Shown: in pieces, positions 13,552-14,043 of the stretch
Numbering within the stretch: the stretch's first letter is position 1
Layout of the letters: each line of letters opens with the position of its first letter
DNA from: Achromobacter sp.
Lineage (GTDB): Bacteria; Pseudomonadota; Gammaproteobacteria; Burkholderiales; Burkholderiaceae_B
Direction of reading: 5' to 3'
Length of the DNA stretch: 14,043 bases
Assembly: GCA_003454835.1 (NCBI GenBank)
Contig: DMTA01000585.1
Span: 1 to 14,043, forward strand
Made by a program: the position numbers and the translations under genes
The notes under the pieces: model-generated
Seen by the model: only the letters and a program-made list of their open reading frames with translations
Told to the model about the DNA's origin: nothing
Databases searched by the model: none

Positions 13552-14043
<492 letters not shown>

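Overview
The window looks like a chromosomal segment of a high-GC beta-proteobacterium, most likely Alcaligenaceae (Bordetella/Achromobacter). That placement is an inference from protein sequences, gene content and strong G/C third-position bias; no rRNA or other firm marker is present. Twelve protein genes are supported, eleven on the + strand and one on the - strand. I see no tRNA, rRNA, CRISPR array, insertion sequence or integrase.

Layout. (1) 1-1250: a perfect inverted-repeat bidirectional terminator, then an MltB-type lytic transglycosylase lipoprotein on the - strand. (2) 1261-2184: a class II histone-deacetylase-like amidohydrolase, divergent from mltB with only 10 bp between the two start codons. 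Its best promoter match predicts a leaderless mRNA. (3) 2257-3938: etfB-etfA, the two subunits of electron transfer flavoprotein, closed by a strong terminator. (4) 4119-9609: an aspartate catabolism module. Aspartate 4-decarboxylase (asdA) lies between two paralogous AspT/YidE-type antiporters. AsdA carries an unusual 50-residue Lys/Ala-rich, histone-H1-like tail, and a 15-bp tandem repeat fills the gap before the second transporter. (5) 9830-10471: a single-cysteine Prx6-type peroxiredoxin with its own terminator. (6) 10685-14043: a sulfate/thiosulfate ABC uptake operon, sbp-cysT-cysW-cysA, with cysA cut by the window end.

How the genes work together. EtfBA collects electrons from acyl-CoA dehydrogenases and passes them to the quinone pool. 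The AspT-AsdA pair is known elsewhere as a proton-motive cycle: aspartate enters in exchange for alanine, and cytoplasmic decarboxylation of aspartate to alanine plus CO2 consumes a proton. The second, diverged AspT paralogue has different residues in the family's two internally repeated motifs, so it may carry another substrate. Sbp-CysTWA feeds cysteine synthesis.

The most noteworthy material is the asdA neighbourhood: duplicated transporters, the basic tail and the intergenic repeat array. Next is the very compact mltB/deacetylase divergent start region. The rest is ordinary housekeeping content.
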